Source: Nocardia beijingensis NBRC 16342 (GTDB taxonomy: Bacteria > Actinomycetota > Actinomycetes > Mycobacteriales > Mycobacteriaceae). Taken from it: a stretch of 64,000 nucleotides of DNA. Where the stretch lies: NCBI RefSeq assembly GCF_001612785.1, contig NZ_BDBC01000038.1, positions 1-64,000 of the forward strand. Reading direction: 5' to 3'. The notes beneath the pieces are model-generated. The model searched no databases. It was not told the DNA's origin and saw only the letters and a list, made by a program, of their open reading frames with translations. Within the stretch, counting starts at the first letter, position 1. Every line of letters starts with the position of its first letter. The position numbers and the translations under genes are program-made. Below are positions 16,861 through 25,124 of the stretch, piece by piece.

Positions 16861-17982
16861 TCACAAGGCGGGGGTTCTGTTGTCCACCCCTCCTTTTCTG
16901 GGTCCGCGCGGATCGTCGAGGAACCAGCGACCGTCGAGTTCCGGCAGTCCCGACGACACTTCATCCAGCAGGTCGGGCAGCGTCAACAGCACCCGGTCGG
17001 GTGCTGCCGCGACCAGATCCCGCGGGCTGATGATCGGGATGTCGGTGCCGGGCATTCGGCGTCCCTGCTTGGCGGGCGCGGCGTCGGCGACTCCGGCGAC
17101 AAGCCCCTGATGCGCACCAGCCAGCGACAGCAGGGCGACGGCCCGGGACGCGGCCCCGTAGGCGTAGACTCGCTGCCCGGCTGCGGCCGCATCGATCAGC
17201 CAGTTCCGCAGCGCGCGCACGTGATCGTCCACGAAGCGCTGTAGCAGGCGCAGCGATTCCGGGGTGATGAACTCACGTTCGCGGGACAGGATTTCGCGCA
17301 CGGTGTGGTCCGGCGCCGCGGGGCCGCGCCGAGCTGCCACCAGAACCGTCCCGCCGTAGAGATCGAACTCCCACGCGGTGGTCACGCCCATGCCCGCGTC
17401 GGCGAGCGCCCGGCTCAGCGCGTGCAGGGAGTAGTACGCGAAATGCCCGTGGCGCAACGCGTTCCACTGCCGCTGTGCCACGATGGCGGCGAGCGAGTGG
17501 TACTGCAGCAGCAGCAGTCCGTCCGGAGCGAGGGCCGCGGCGCGGGCGGCGAAGGCGGCCCGCTGGTCGGGTTCGTGCATGATGCCGAAACAGTCCACGA
17601 CCAGCTCCGCCTGCGCCGTGCCGGCTTCTGCGCACCCATGCTCGGCCAGCAACGGCAGCCACGAACCACCGTGCGGACTGCCGAATTCGATGACCGTGTC
17701 GCCGCGCAGCAGGCCGGCCGCGTCGACGCGCCCGATCGCGTCGGCGGCCTGATCACGGAGGGCCCGCGGCTCCACTCCACGGGGTTCGGACGCCACCGTG
17801 TCGTCTTCGGCGAGCTGTGCGAGCTCGCATCGCGCACACCGCACCATCCGCAGGGGATGCGTGGTCTCGTCCGGCGTCACCGGCCGTGCCGCGGGCGGGA
17901 AATCATCGGCCGCGGGCACCGTCCCGAGATCCAGGACGGTGTGCAGAACGGTGCCGGAGCAGGCGCGGCAGCGACCGGTCAT
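16861..17982 (-). CDS. Zn-finger sugar C-methyltransferase-like protein, shortened core
   Basis: A 373-residue relative of the TylC3-type sugar C-methyltransferases. The N-terminal zinc module CRACSG...CARCELAQ and the C-terminal module with AYGAASRAVALLSLAG are present, as is YYSLHALSRALADAGMGV and the catalytic-region-like LYGGTVLVAARRG. The SAM-binding core is odd: the glycine loop is VIEFGSPHGGSWLPLL, and the stretch from there to the ELVVDCFGIMHEPDQ strand is about 50 residues shorter than in the sister gene at 20995. It may be a degenerate or re-purposed methyltransferase. It is divergent from the RmlC-like gene, with only 14 bp between starts. Confidence 0.8.
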   Translation of the reverse strand: MTGRCRACSGTVLHTVLDLGTVPAADDFPPAARPVTPDETTHPLRMVRCARCELAQLAEDDTVASEPRGVEPRALRDQAADAIGRVDAAGLLRGDTVIEFGSPHGGSWLPLLAEHGCAEAGTAQAELVVDCFGIMHEPDQRAAFAARAAALAPDGLLLLQYHSLAAIVAQRQWNALRHGHFAYYSLHALSRALADAGMGVTTAWEFDLYGGTVLVAARRGPAAPDHTVREILSREREFITPESLRLLQRFVDDHVRALRNWLIDAAAAGQRVYAYGAASRAVALLSLAGAHQGLVAGVADAAPAKQGRRMPGTDIPIISPRDLVAAAPDRVLLTLPDLLDEVSSGLPELDGRWFLDDPRGPRKGGVDNRTPAL

Positions 17983-17996
17983 GACACGATGCCGGT

Positions 17997-18560
17997 GTGC
18001 GTATCGAGCAAACCGACCTGGCCGACGTGGTGGTGCTGGTCCCGGCGCCCGTCCGGGACGAGCGTGGCCTCTTCACCCGGACCTTCGATGCCGCCGAATT
18101 CGACGCCTACCTGGGGATTCCAGGAATTTCGGCGAGTTTCGTGCAGGACTCGCAGTCCCGGTCGCGCCGGGGAGTGGTACGCGGCATGCACGGCCGATCC
18201 GGGCGCGGGGAGGCCAAGCTGGTCCGCTGCGCACACGGCGCGGTGCACGACGTGCTGGTCGATATCCGGCCGTCGTCGCCGACCTTCGGACGGACGCAGG
18301 CGTTCCGCCTCGATGACGAGGAGTTCCGGCACCTGTACGTGCCGCCGGGGTTCCTGCACGGATTCCAAGCGCTCACCGACATCGCCGACGTGTGCTACCG
18401 CATCGATCGGCCGCACGATCCCGCCGAGGATCTCGGCGTCGCCTTCGATGATCCGGACTTGGCGATCGCCTGGCCGCTGCCGGTGACGGTGGTGTCGGAT
18501 CGCGACGCGAACGCCGGACGATGGAGCCATCTGCGGGCTATCCTGTCGCCGGCGCGGTGA
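17997..18560 (+). CDS. RmlC-like nucleotide-sugar 3,5-epimerase
   Basis: A 187-residue cupin starting at GTG 17997. Hallmarks of dTDP-4-dehydrorhamnose 3,5-epimerases are visible: DERGLFTRTFD, SFVQDSQSRSRRGVVRGMH with the active-site histidine, VHDVLVDIRPSSPTFG, YVPPGFLHGFQAL and FDDPDLAIAWPLP. The usual HxxxQ/Y around the first histidine is MHGRSGRGEAK, so substrate specificity could differ from rhamnose synthesis. It lies within a nucleotide-sugar module that contains a nucleotidylyltransferase and methyltransferases, so epimerisation of a 4-keto-6-deoxy sugar nucleotide is likely. The last 23 bp overlap the convergent epimerase gene. Confidence 0.87.
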   Translation: MRIEQTDLADVVVLVPAPVRDERGLFTRTFDAAEFDAYLGIPGISASFVQDSQSRSRRGVVRGMHGRSGRGEAKLVRCAHGAVHDVLVDIRPSSPTFGRTQAFRLDDEEFRHLYVPPGFLHGFQALTDIADVCYRIDRPHDPAEDLGVAFDDPDLAIAWPLPVTVVSDRDANAGRWSHLRAILSPAR

Positions 18561-19581
18561 CCGCGCGCAGCCGCGGATCCAGTGCGCCGGACGCGCGCAG
18601 CCGCTGGAGCCACGTGAGTCGCGTGAATCGCTGGAAGAAGGAGTCCTCGGTGAGGCCGCGTTCGGTGTACTCGCGGTAGAGCTCGGCGGCGCCGTCGGGC
18701 ACCGACCACTGCGCCCGGAACCCGAGCACGGTGCGGGCGGCGGAGAAGTCGACCCGGTAGGAGCGTGGGTCGGCCCCGGTCTCACCGGTGATCAGCAGCC
18801 GCGACCCCGGCACGGTGGCCACCACCGACTCGGCGATCTCGGCCACGGTGAGGTTGTTTCGCTCGGTGCCGATGTTGAACGCCCGGCCCGCGACGGCCGA
18901 TGCCGGTGCGGTGAGACAGCGTTCGAAGGCTGCCGCGATGTCGCGGGCGTGGACCAGCGGCCGCCACGGCGTGCCGTCGGAGAGCACCTTGACCACACCG
19001 GTGAGGACGGCGTGACCGACGAGATTGTTGAGCACGATGTCAGCGCGGGGCCGAGGCGAGAATCCGAACGCGGTGGCGTTGCGCAGGAACACCGGAACGA
19101 AGTGATCGTCGGCCAGCGCCGCGACGTCGTCTTCGACTCGCACCTTCGACTCGGCGTACGGGGTGATCGGCCGCAGCGGCGCAGACTCGGTCACCAGCTC
19201 GTCTCCGGCAGCGCCGTACACCGAGCAGGTGGAGGCGTACAGGAACCGTGACACACCGGCTTCTTTCGCGAGCCGAGCCAGACGCACCGAGGCGCGATGG
19301 TTGATCTCGTGGGTGACATCCGGCGCGAGCGCACCCAAGGGATCATTGGACAGCGCGGCGAGATGGATCACCGCGTCGATGCCGCGAAGAACTTCGATCT
19401 CCACCGATCGCAGATCGAGGCGCCTGCCCACCGGGTCGCCGGAGAACTCGCCGAGCAGACAGTCGGCGAACCAGCCGGTGTCCAGCCCGACGACCTCGTG
19501 CCCGGCGGCCCGCAGGATCGGGACCATGACGGTGCCCAAATATCCCTGATGCCCCGTGACCAGGACTCGCATCGTTGTCAC
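18538..19581 (-). CDS. NAD-dependent nucleotide-sugar epimerase/dehydratase (SDR)
   Basis: A 347-residue extended SDR. The GTG at 19581 overlaps the PIG-L stop (GTGA) and gives MTTMRVLVTGHQGYLGTVMV with the TGxxGxxG cofactor loop. The catalytic triad is seen as ASTCSVYG and the YxxxK in TPYAESKVRVE. WRPLVHARDIAAAFERCL and AFNIGTERNNLTVAEIA are typical of UDP/CDP-sugar epimerases and 4-reductases. It works on a nucleotide sugar in the cytosol. Whether it is the missing 4,6-dehydratase, a reductase or an epimerase cannot be settled by eye. Confidence 0.88.
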   Translation of the reverse strand: MTTMRVLVTGHQGYLGTVMVPILRAAGHEVVGLDTGWFADCLLGEFSGDPVGRRLDLRSVEIEVLRGIDAVIHLAALSNDPLGALAPDVTHEINHRASVRLARLAKEAGVSRFLYASTCSVYGAAGDELVTESAPLRPITPYAESKVRVEDDVAALADDHFVPVFLRNATAFGFSPRPRADIVLNNLVGHAVLTGVVKVLSDGTPWRPLVHARDIAAAFERCLTAPASAVAGRAFNIGTERNNLTVAEIAESVVATVPGSRLLITGETGADPRSYRVDFSAARTVLGFRAQWSVPDGAAELYREYTERGLTEDSFFQRFTRLTWLQRLRASGALDPRLRAVTAPATG

Positions 19582-20228
19582 TGCTTCTCCCATCGAATGA
19601 CGGCCTTGTCCACCACGAAGGCTTCGGCGTACTCGGTGCGGCACTGCACGCCGCGGATCCGCGCCGAGGCCAGGAACGCGGTTTCGTCGAACCAGTCGCG
19701 ACCGGTCTGGGACGGGTAATACCGGTGCAGCAGTTGCGATTTCAACTGGACCAGCTCCGCGTCGACCGGGTGGAACACGCTGGGCGCCGGTGTGTCGACC
19801 TCCGCCTTGAGGATCTCGTAGCCGAGGATCAGGTGGTCGCGGAACTCGGTCGGCACCAGCTGCGCGAGCGTGCGGTGATCTTGGTGCGCGTCGCCCGGTT
19901 GCGGGGCGAACACCAGGTCCGGTTCACCCGCCCGGCGAAACTCCGCTACGGCCGTCTTGATCCGATCCCAGTGCGCCGGTGCTCGTCCGTCCGGGACGTC
20001 GAGCACCGTCAACTCCGGGGTCCGTCCCGCGCAGAAGGCGGTGAGCGCTGCCCGTTCCTCCGCTTCGCGCTCGGTGCCCGCACCGGAGAGGACCAGCGCG
20101 CGCACCCGCATACCCGGATGGGCGCGGGTCAGCGACAACAGCGTGGCGCCCATGCCGATCGGGATGTCATCGCAATGCGCGCCGAGCAGGGCGATCTCGG
20201 CGGGCCGCGGGGGAAACAGCGCGATCAC
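19578..20228 (-). CDS. PIG-L/LmbE-family deacetylase
   Basis: A 216-residue protein. The GTG at 20228 overlaps the preceding stop (GTGA). The zinc motif at the N-terminus, AHCDDIPIGMG (variant of AHPDDE), and the downstream PQPGDAHQDHRTLA define the family. Members remove acetyl groups from N-acetylglucosamine units in GPI, mycothiol and antibiotic pathways. Here it is co-translated with the nucleotidylyltransferase and epimerase, so deacetylation of an amino sugar of the polysaccharide is the simplest idea. The family's usual second aspartate-glutamate (DDE) is DDI in this protein. Confidence 0.86.
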   Translation of the reverse strand: MIALFPPRPAEIALLGAHCDDIPIGMGATLLSLTRAHPGMRVRALVLSGAGTEREAEERAALTAFCAGRTPELTVLDVPDGRAPAHWDRIKTAVAEFRRAGEPDLVFAPQPGDAHQDHRTLAQLVPTEFRDHLILGYEILKAEVDTPAPSVFHPVDAELVQLKSQLLHRYYPSQTGRDWFDETAFLASARIRGVQCRTEYAEAFVVDKAVIRWEKQ

Positions 20229-20998
20229 GGCTCCCACACCATCCACGGCCGGTGTCCGCTGCGGTAGGCCGCGTCGAGCTCGGCGCGCTCCTTGAAGGTG
20301 TCCGCCGGCTTCCAGAATCCGTCGTGGCGGTAGCCGAACAACCGGCCCTGACCGGCGAGCGCTCCGCAGGCATCCTCCACCAGATCCCCACCGGGTGGCA
20401 GCAGGTCGAAGATCTCTCGGCCGAGCACGAAGTAACCGCCGTTCTCCCACAACGGCATACTCGCCACGGGAACGATGTCCTTGACCTCGCCGGTAGGGCT
20501 GAGATCCACGCAGTGGAACGATGATTGCGGTGGCACCACCAGCAGAGATGCCGCGGCCCCCGAAGCGTGGAACTGCGTGATCATCTCGTCCAGGGGAGCG
20601 TCCGTGAGGACGTCGGCGTAGTTGGCCAGGAAGTACTCGTCGTCGCCGAGGTGCTCGCGCACCCGGCGCAATCGCTCTCCGATGGCCGACTCCACGCCGG
20701 TGTCGACGAAGGTGATCGTCCAGTCGTCGATATCGCTGCCGAGCAATTCGACCCGGCCGTTGCGGATCACGAAGTCGTTGGACGCCGACTCCCGGTAGCT
20801 GAGGAAGAAGTTCTTGATGTGCTCGGCGCCGTATCCGAGGCACAGGATGAATTCGGTGTGACCGTAGTGCGCGTAGTACCGCATCACGTGCCACAGCAAG
20901 GGGCGGGGGCCGACGAGTTGCATCGGCTTGGGCACCATGTCATCGGTGCCGCCGCGCATGCGCATGCCGTAGCCACCGCAGAACAGGACGACTTTCAT
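20225..20998 (-). CDS. Sugar-1-phosphate nucleotidylyltransferase (RfbF/glucose-1-P cytidylyltransferase-like)
   Basis: A 257-residue GT-A-fold nucleotidylyltransferase starting MKVVLFCGGYGMRMRGGTDD, with the activating lysine in MVPKPMQLVGPRPLLWHVMR. FILCLGYGAEHIKNFFLSY, NYADVLTDAPLDEMI and DGFWKPADTFKER are distinctive of glucose-1-phosphate cytidylyltransferases. It should make CDP-glucose (or a related nucleotide sugar) and thereby feed the neighbouring epimerases and methyltransferases. ATG 20998 overlaps the methyltransferase stop (ATGA). A CDP-glucose 4,6-dehydratase, normally next in the path, is not evident unless the SDR at 18538 fills that role. Confidence 0.9.
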   Translation of the reverse strand: MKVVLFCGGYGMRMRGGTDDMVPKPMQLVGPRPLLWHVMRYYAHYGHTEFILCLGYGAEHIKNFFLSYRESASNDFVIRNGRVELLGSDIDDWTITFVDTGVESAIGERLRRVREHLGDDEYFLANYADVLTDAPLDEMITQFHASGAAASLLVVPPQSSFHCVDLSPTGEVKDIVPVASMPLWENGGYFVLGREIFDLLPPGGDLVEDACGALAGQGRLFGYRHDGFWKPADTFKERAELDAAYRSGHRPWMVWEP

Positions 20999-22278
20999 CC
21001 GCGCCGGTTTCCTTTCGACTCGGCTCCGGCCGGCACGGTCGGGGCCGGGGACGCCGGGTCGACCACGTGCAGCTCGGGCAAGGGATAGACGAGCCGACCG
21101 CCCCACTCCGCGACATGCCGCAGCTGTGCGGTGATCTCGTGCTCGAGATTCCAGGGCAGCACCACGACCACGTCCGGACGATCGGCGTCGAGCCGGGACG
21201 GCGGGTAGATCGGGATTCGCGTTCCCGGCGTGAATCTGCCGTGTTTGTAGGGATTGCGGTCGACGGTGTACTCGAGGAGATCGGGCCGGATCCCGCAATA
21301 GTTGAGCAGTGTGTTGCCTTTGCCCGGCGCACCGTATCCGACGACGCGTTCGCGCCGGCGTCGGCAGTCGAGCAGGAACCCGAGCAACTCGTGCCGCACG
21401 GACTCGGCACGTCGCCGCAGCGATGTGTAGCCGTCCGCCGAGTGCAGTCCCGCTGACCGCTCGAGGTCGAGCACTTCCCGCACCCGGTCGCTCACCGCCG
21501 CCGCGGCGGCACCGGGGCGCACCCACAGCCGGATCGATCCGCCGTGTGTCGGCAGCTGATCGACATCCACCACGGTCAATCCCGCGACAGCGAGCGCACG
21601 TTGCGCCGAAAGCACGGTGTAGTACTGGAAATGCTCGTGATAGATGGTGTCGAACTGGCCGAGCCCGACCAAGTTCAGCGCATGGTGCACCTCGATGGTC
21701 AGCATGCCGTCGTCCGCCAGCAGGATGCGGAGCGCACGGGTGAAGCCGCGCAGATCCGGGATATGCGCGTAGACGTTGTTGGCGATCACGAGATCCGCGG
21801 GGCCGTGTTCGGCACGGATCCGGCGAGCCGAATCCTCGTCGAGGAAGGTGGTTTCGGTGGGTACGCCCGACTCGCGAGCCGCTGTTCCGACGTTGACCGA
21901 TGGCTCGATGCCCAGGCATCGGATGTCGCGGTCGACGACGTGGCGGAGCAGGTAGCCGTCATTGCTGGCGACCTCCACCACGAAGGAGTCTCTGCCCAGC
22001 CCCAGCCGGGCGGCCGCGGTGTCGACGAACTCGCCCGCGTGGCGGACCCAACTGTCGGAGTAGGAGGAGAAGTAGGCGTATTCGGTGAAGGTCTCCTCCG
22101 GTGTGATCAGCGCCGGAATCTGCAGCAGCAGGCAGTCGGCGCACACCCGCAAGTGCAGAGGGTAGGTCGGCTCGGGCAGGTCGAGTCGGTCGGCGGTGAG
22201 GAACGATTCGCACGGCGGCGTCGCCCCGAGATCCAGAACGCTGGACAGTCTGCCGGAGTCACAGAGTCGACAGCGCAC
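20995..22278 (-). CDS. Zn-finger sugar C-methyltransferase (TylC3/NovU-like)
   Basis: A 427-residue SAM enzyme. The GTG at 22278 is chosen because AAAGGA lies 8 nt upstream; the protein then opens directly with CRLCDSG, the first half of the zinc site completed by CADCLLLQ. SAM-binding loop VVEVASNDGYLL, then IYHEHFQYYT and PTHGGSIRLWV, which carry the catalytic residues, and the C-terminal VVGYGAPGKGNTLLNYCG domain are all present. These enzymes C-methylate keto-deoxy sugar nucleotides. It leads the four-gene minus-strand sugar operon (20995, 20225, 19578, 18538), all joined by 4-nt overlaps. Confidence 0.92.
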   Translation of the reverse strand: MRCRLCDSGRLSSVLDLGATPPCESFLTADRLDLPEPTYPLHLRVCADCLLLQIPALITPEETFTEYAYFSSYSDSWVRHAGEFVDTAAARLGLGRDSFVVEVASNDGYLLRHVVDRDIRCLGIEPSVNVGTAARESGVPTETTFLDEDSARRIRAEHGPADLVIANNVYAHIPDLRGFTRALRILLADDGMLTIEVHHALNLVGLGQFDTIYHEHFQYYTVLSAQRALAVAGLTVVDVDQLPTHGGSIRLWVRPGAAAAAVSDRVREVLDLERSAGLHSADGYTSLRRRAESVRHELLGFLLDCRRRRERVVGYGAPGKGNTLLNYCGIRPDLLEYTVDRNPYKHGRFTPGTRIPIYPPSRLDADRPDVVVVLPWNLEHEITAQLRHVAEWGGRLVYPLPELHVVDPASPAPTVPAGAESKGNRRG

Positions 22279-22725
22279 AGATCCGATCCTTTGCTCGAAA
22301 CGTCCCGGCCCCGTCGGGACGCCTGTCGCGGCGCACGGAAGCATGAGCTGCCCGGCGGATCACGAGATGCGCGCGACGAGAACGTCATTCGTGGTACGGG
22401 CCGCATTTTCGCGACCGTCAGCGTACCGACGGCAATATCGGCTGGATTACAGATCAGTGTTACAAACTGTGATATAGAGCACATTACATATTCACCATCA
22501 TGGTGTTATTCCCGATGCGTATCGAGATCGGTCGCCGACGGGATTCGGATCAGTTAACATCCCGATCACGCTGCTTCGCGCATACCTCTGATCGGCGAGA
22601 GACGTTGTGACACTTGCCGATCAAGTGCCGATGAAGCGCTCGGTAGAGGCGGTCGGGACGCTGCCGGGAAAGACGATCTCCGGATCAGGTAGCAATTCCA
22701 CCGTTGCCCCAGGAGGGGTGTTCTC
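22279..22725. promoter_or_regulatory. AT-rich divergent promoter region
   Basis: 447 bp without a gene, between the sugar-methyltransferase operon and the initiating transferase. Bases 22430-22560 are far more AT-rich than anything nearby (for example TGTTACAAACTGTGATATAG). A perfect CACCAT-C-ATGGTG inverted repeat lies at 22493-22505. Such AT-rich stretches in actinobacteria often bind the silencer Lsr2 and mark acquired surface-polysaccharide loci. Two AT-rich hexamers suitable for -10 elements are present, but the start sites cannot be placed. Confidence 0.5.
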
Positions 22726-24246
22726 TTGATGAAATACAAGGCTGTCCCGGCATGGCATGGGACCGCCGAGTCCCCACGATCCTTCGTGGCTCCACCGGTT
22801 ACCGTCTCGACCCGTAAGGCTTGGCGATCGGAGTATGTACGTCGTATCGCCATCACGGATTTCGCCGCCGTTTCCCTCGCCGTGGGTAGTGCGCAGCTGA
22901 TTCGCTTCAATGGGGGCGGCGCTCCACCGCTGGCCTGGGAGGGGCCGTACCGGGTCGGTTACACGGTGGTATCGGGCGTGCTCGCCTTGGGCTGGTTCGC
23001 GATCCTCGGCAGCGCGGGTAGCCGCGCGCCGCAACTGGTCGGCAGCGGAGTCGAGGAATTCCGGCGGCTGATGTCGGCGACCATGCACCTGTTCGGCGTA
23101 CTGGCATTCATGTCGCTGGCCCTCGAAATCAACGTCGCCCGAGGTTATCTCGCGATCGCCTTTCCGACCGGCGTCCTCACGGTGGTCGGTGGACGACTGT
23201 GGTGGCGTCATCGGCTTGCCGCGGAACGCCGCCGGGGACGCCATCGTTCGGCCGTACTCGTGGTCGGCACCGCCGATGCGGCCGCGGCGATGACCGCGGC
23301 GTTCGCCGCGGACCCCGGCGCCGGTTACGACGTTGTGGGCGCCTGCGTGCCGGACGGGCAACCAGGCGATGCGCCGCTGGCTTTCGCCGGCGGTACGGTG
23401 GCGGTCGTCGGGGACGACAGCGCGGTGCTGCGAGCGGTCCTGCACACCCACGCCGACACCGTCGCCATCGGTCCCACCCGGCATCTCGGGCCGACCGAGC
23501 TGCGCAGGCTCGCTTGGGAACTCGACGCGCTGGGGGTCGAGTTCATGCTGGCGCCAGGGGCGATCGACATCGCCATCTCCCGGCTCACCAATCGGCAGGT
23601 CGCGGGGATGCCGATGATGCACATCGCCGAACCGCAATACGAGCGGGCTCGGTCGGTCAGCAAAACGGCCTTCGACATCGTCTTCGCGACGATCTGCCTG
23701 TTGCTGCTCCTGCCGGTGTTCCTCGCGATCGCGATCGCGGTGAAGACCACCAGCCGCGGCCCGGTTTTCTACCTGTCGGAACGCATCGGCCGATACGGCC
23801 TGCCCTTCCGCATGATCAAGTTCCGCAGCATGCACGACGACGCCGACCGCTATGCCGAAGCTTTGATCGCGCAGCAGGGTGGGAACCCGGTCTTCTTCAA
23901 GATGAAGGCCGACCCCCGGGTCACGCCGGTCGGGCGATTCCTGCGCAAGTACAGTCTCGACGAGCTGCCGCAGTTCCTCAACGTGCTGCGCGGCGACATG
24001 AGCGTGGTCGGGCCGCGACCGCAGGTCCGGCGGGAAGTCGACACCTACGACCACATGACGCGCCGCCGCCTGCTGGTGAAGCCGGGGCTGACCGGCTTGT
24101 GGCAGGTCAGCGGCCGGTCGGACCTTCCGCTCGAAGACGCGGTCCGACTCGATCTGTCCTACGTGGAGAACGTGTCCATGCGAATGGACCTGCGGCTGAT
24201 CGCCCGCACGGTCGGTGTGGTGGCGCGGGGCGACGGGGCGTACTGA
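22726..24246 (+). CDS. Polyprenyl phosphoglycosyltransferase (initiating enzyme, WbaP/CpsE-like)
   Basis: A 506-residue membrane protein. TTG 22726 and ATG 22729 both follow AGGAGGGG (22711-22718); TTG has the better spacing. Four N-terminal membrane segments and a CoA-binding-like Rossmann domain (SAVLVVGTADAAAAM) precede the catalytic part. The latter begins with the hydrophobic re-entrant segment KTAFDIVFATICLLLLLPVF and continues FRMIKFRSM, KYSLDELPQFLNVLRGDMS, VGPRPQ and LTGLWQVSGRS, the full polyisoprenylphosphate hexose-1-phosphotransferase signature. It loads the first sugar phosphate onto undecaprenyl phosphate, starting repeat-unit synthesis for the flippase and polymerase encoded upstream. 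Confidence 0.94.
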   Translation: MMKYKAVPAWHGTAESPRSFVAPPVTVSTRKAWRSEYVRRIAITDFAAVSLAVGSAQLIRFNGGGAPPLAWEGPYRVGYTVVSGVLALGWFAILGSAGSRAPQLVGSGVEEFRRLMSATMHLFGVLAFMSLALEINVARGYLAIAFPTGVLTVVGGRLWWRHRLAAERRRGRHRSAVLVVGTADAAAAMTAAFAADPGAGYDVVGACVPDGQPGDAPLAFAGGTVAVVGDDSAVLRAVLHTHADTVAIGPTRHLGPTELRRLAWELDALGVEFMLAPGAIDIAISRLTNRQVAGMPMMHIAEPQYERARSVSKTAFDIVFATICLLLLLPVFLAIAIAVKTTSRGPVFYLSERIGRYGLPFRMIKFRSMHDDADRYAEALIAQQGGNPVFFKMKADPRVTPVGRFLRKYSLDELPQFLNVLRGDMSVVGPRPQVRREVDTYDHMTRRRLLVKPGLTGLWQVSGRSDLPLEDAVRLDLSYVENVSMRMDLRLIARTVGVVARGDGAY

Positions 24247-24305
24247 AGACCCGCGGGCGGCGGTAGCCGAATGTTCGGACGGTCGCTCGTGTGATCGAAT
24301 GGGTT

Positions 24306-24328
24306 CGCCCGATACTTGTGATCGGGCG
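24306..24328. terminator. Hairpin downstream of the initiating transferase
   Basis: The arms CGCCCGAT and ATCGGGCG pair perfectly across a 7-nt loop (ACTTGTG), 60 bp after the stop at 24246. No U-tract follows, so it would be an intrinsic terminator of the GC-rich actinobacterial type or an RNA 3'-end stabiliser. Confidence 0.5.
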
Positions 24329-24446
24329 GCCCGCATCTCTTGATCGCGAGGGAAGGTTCGCTCGGCATTGACGGCGCGGTGCCGGCCTTTCACCGGCGGC
24401 GACACGCCGACATCCACGATCTCAGGCCGGACTCTAGGCTCCCGGC

Positions 24447-25100
24447 ATGAGTACGGCCCAAACCGAGAAAAGCCGACCGAGGAACCGACGATTGTGGTCA
24501 CGGCTTCGCAGGTATCTTCCGCTCGTCTGCACCATCGTGGCCTGCCTCGGGATACTCGTCCCGGCGAGCAAGCCGGCCAACGCCGAGCTGATGTCATTGT
24601 CCCCGTTGCAAATCCTCGGGGGGACATTCGTGGCGGTTGTGGTGTGGACCGTGGTCATCGTCTACTCGATCCTGGCAGTCCGATCCCGGCGGCTTCGGGT
24701 ACCTGAGTTCGGACCCCTGGCTGCTCCCGCACTGATAATCGCGCTCACGGCCATTTTATGGAGCGCGGACATGCCGATGGCTGTGCGCTGGCACCTCTCG
24801 GCGCACGCCTTCGACGATGCGGCACGGCAGGTGAGTGCCGGAATCGATCCACGGACGTTCGAAGGTGACCGCCTCGGCCTCTATCGAATTCGCGGTGTGG
24901 AACGCCTCGACGACGGCATCTACTTCAGGACTGGCCCTATGGCGGCCCATTGCTCGAGGGGAAGCGGCTTTGCCAACCTTTCTGGCCCTCGGCCCGCGAC
25001 AGCAGCATCCCGTCACCTCGGCGGCGACTGGTACTGGTTCTGTTTCGACAGCGCGGGGTTGCAGTGCCCGATTACCCCATCGGCGGAGTGCACTAGGTGA
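24447..25100 (+). CDS. Uncharacterised membrane protein with extracytoplasmic C-terminal domain
   Basis: A 217-residue protein I do not recognise. Three hydrophobic segments lie at about 24-43 (YLPLVCTIVACLGILVPAS), 56-78 (LGGTFVAVVVWTVVIVYSIL) and 90-106 (LAAPALIIALTAILW). The rest (about 110-217) is polar and contains four cysteines near the end (AHCSRGSG, WYWFCFDSAGLQCPI and AECTR), which suggests disulphides in an exported domain. The N-terminus is basic (EKSRPRNRRLWSRLRRY), so it should face the cytosol. Codon use is less GC-biased than in the neighbours. It stands alone between the polysaccharide locus and a TetR gene, and converges on the latter with 24 bp between stops. Confidence 0.65.
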   Translation: MSTAQTEKSRPRNRRLWSRLRRYLPLVCTIVACLGILVPASKPANAELMSLSPLQILGGTFVAVVVWTVVIVYSILAVRSRRLRVPEFGPLAAPALIIALTAILWSADMPMAVRWHLSAHAFDDAARQVSAGIDPRTFEGDRLGLYRIRGVERLDDGIYFRTGPMAAHCSRGSGFANLSGPRPATAASRHLGGDWYWFCFDSAGLQCPITPSAECTR

Positions 25101-25124
25101 CCTCCGGCGAGGGCGGCACGGTTT

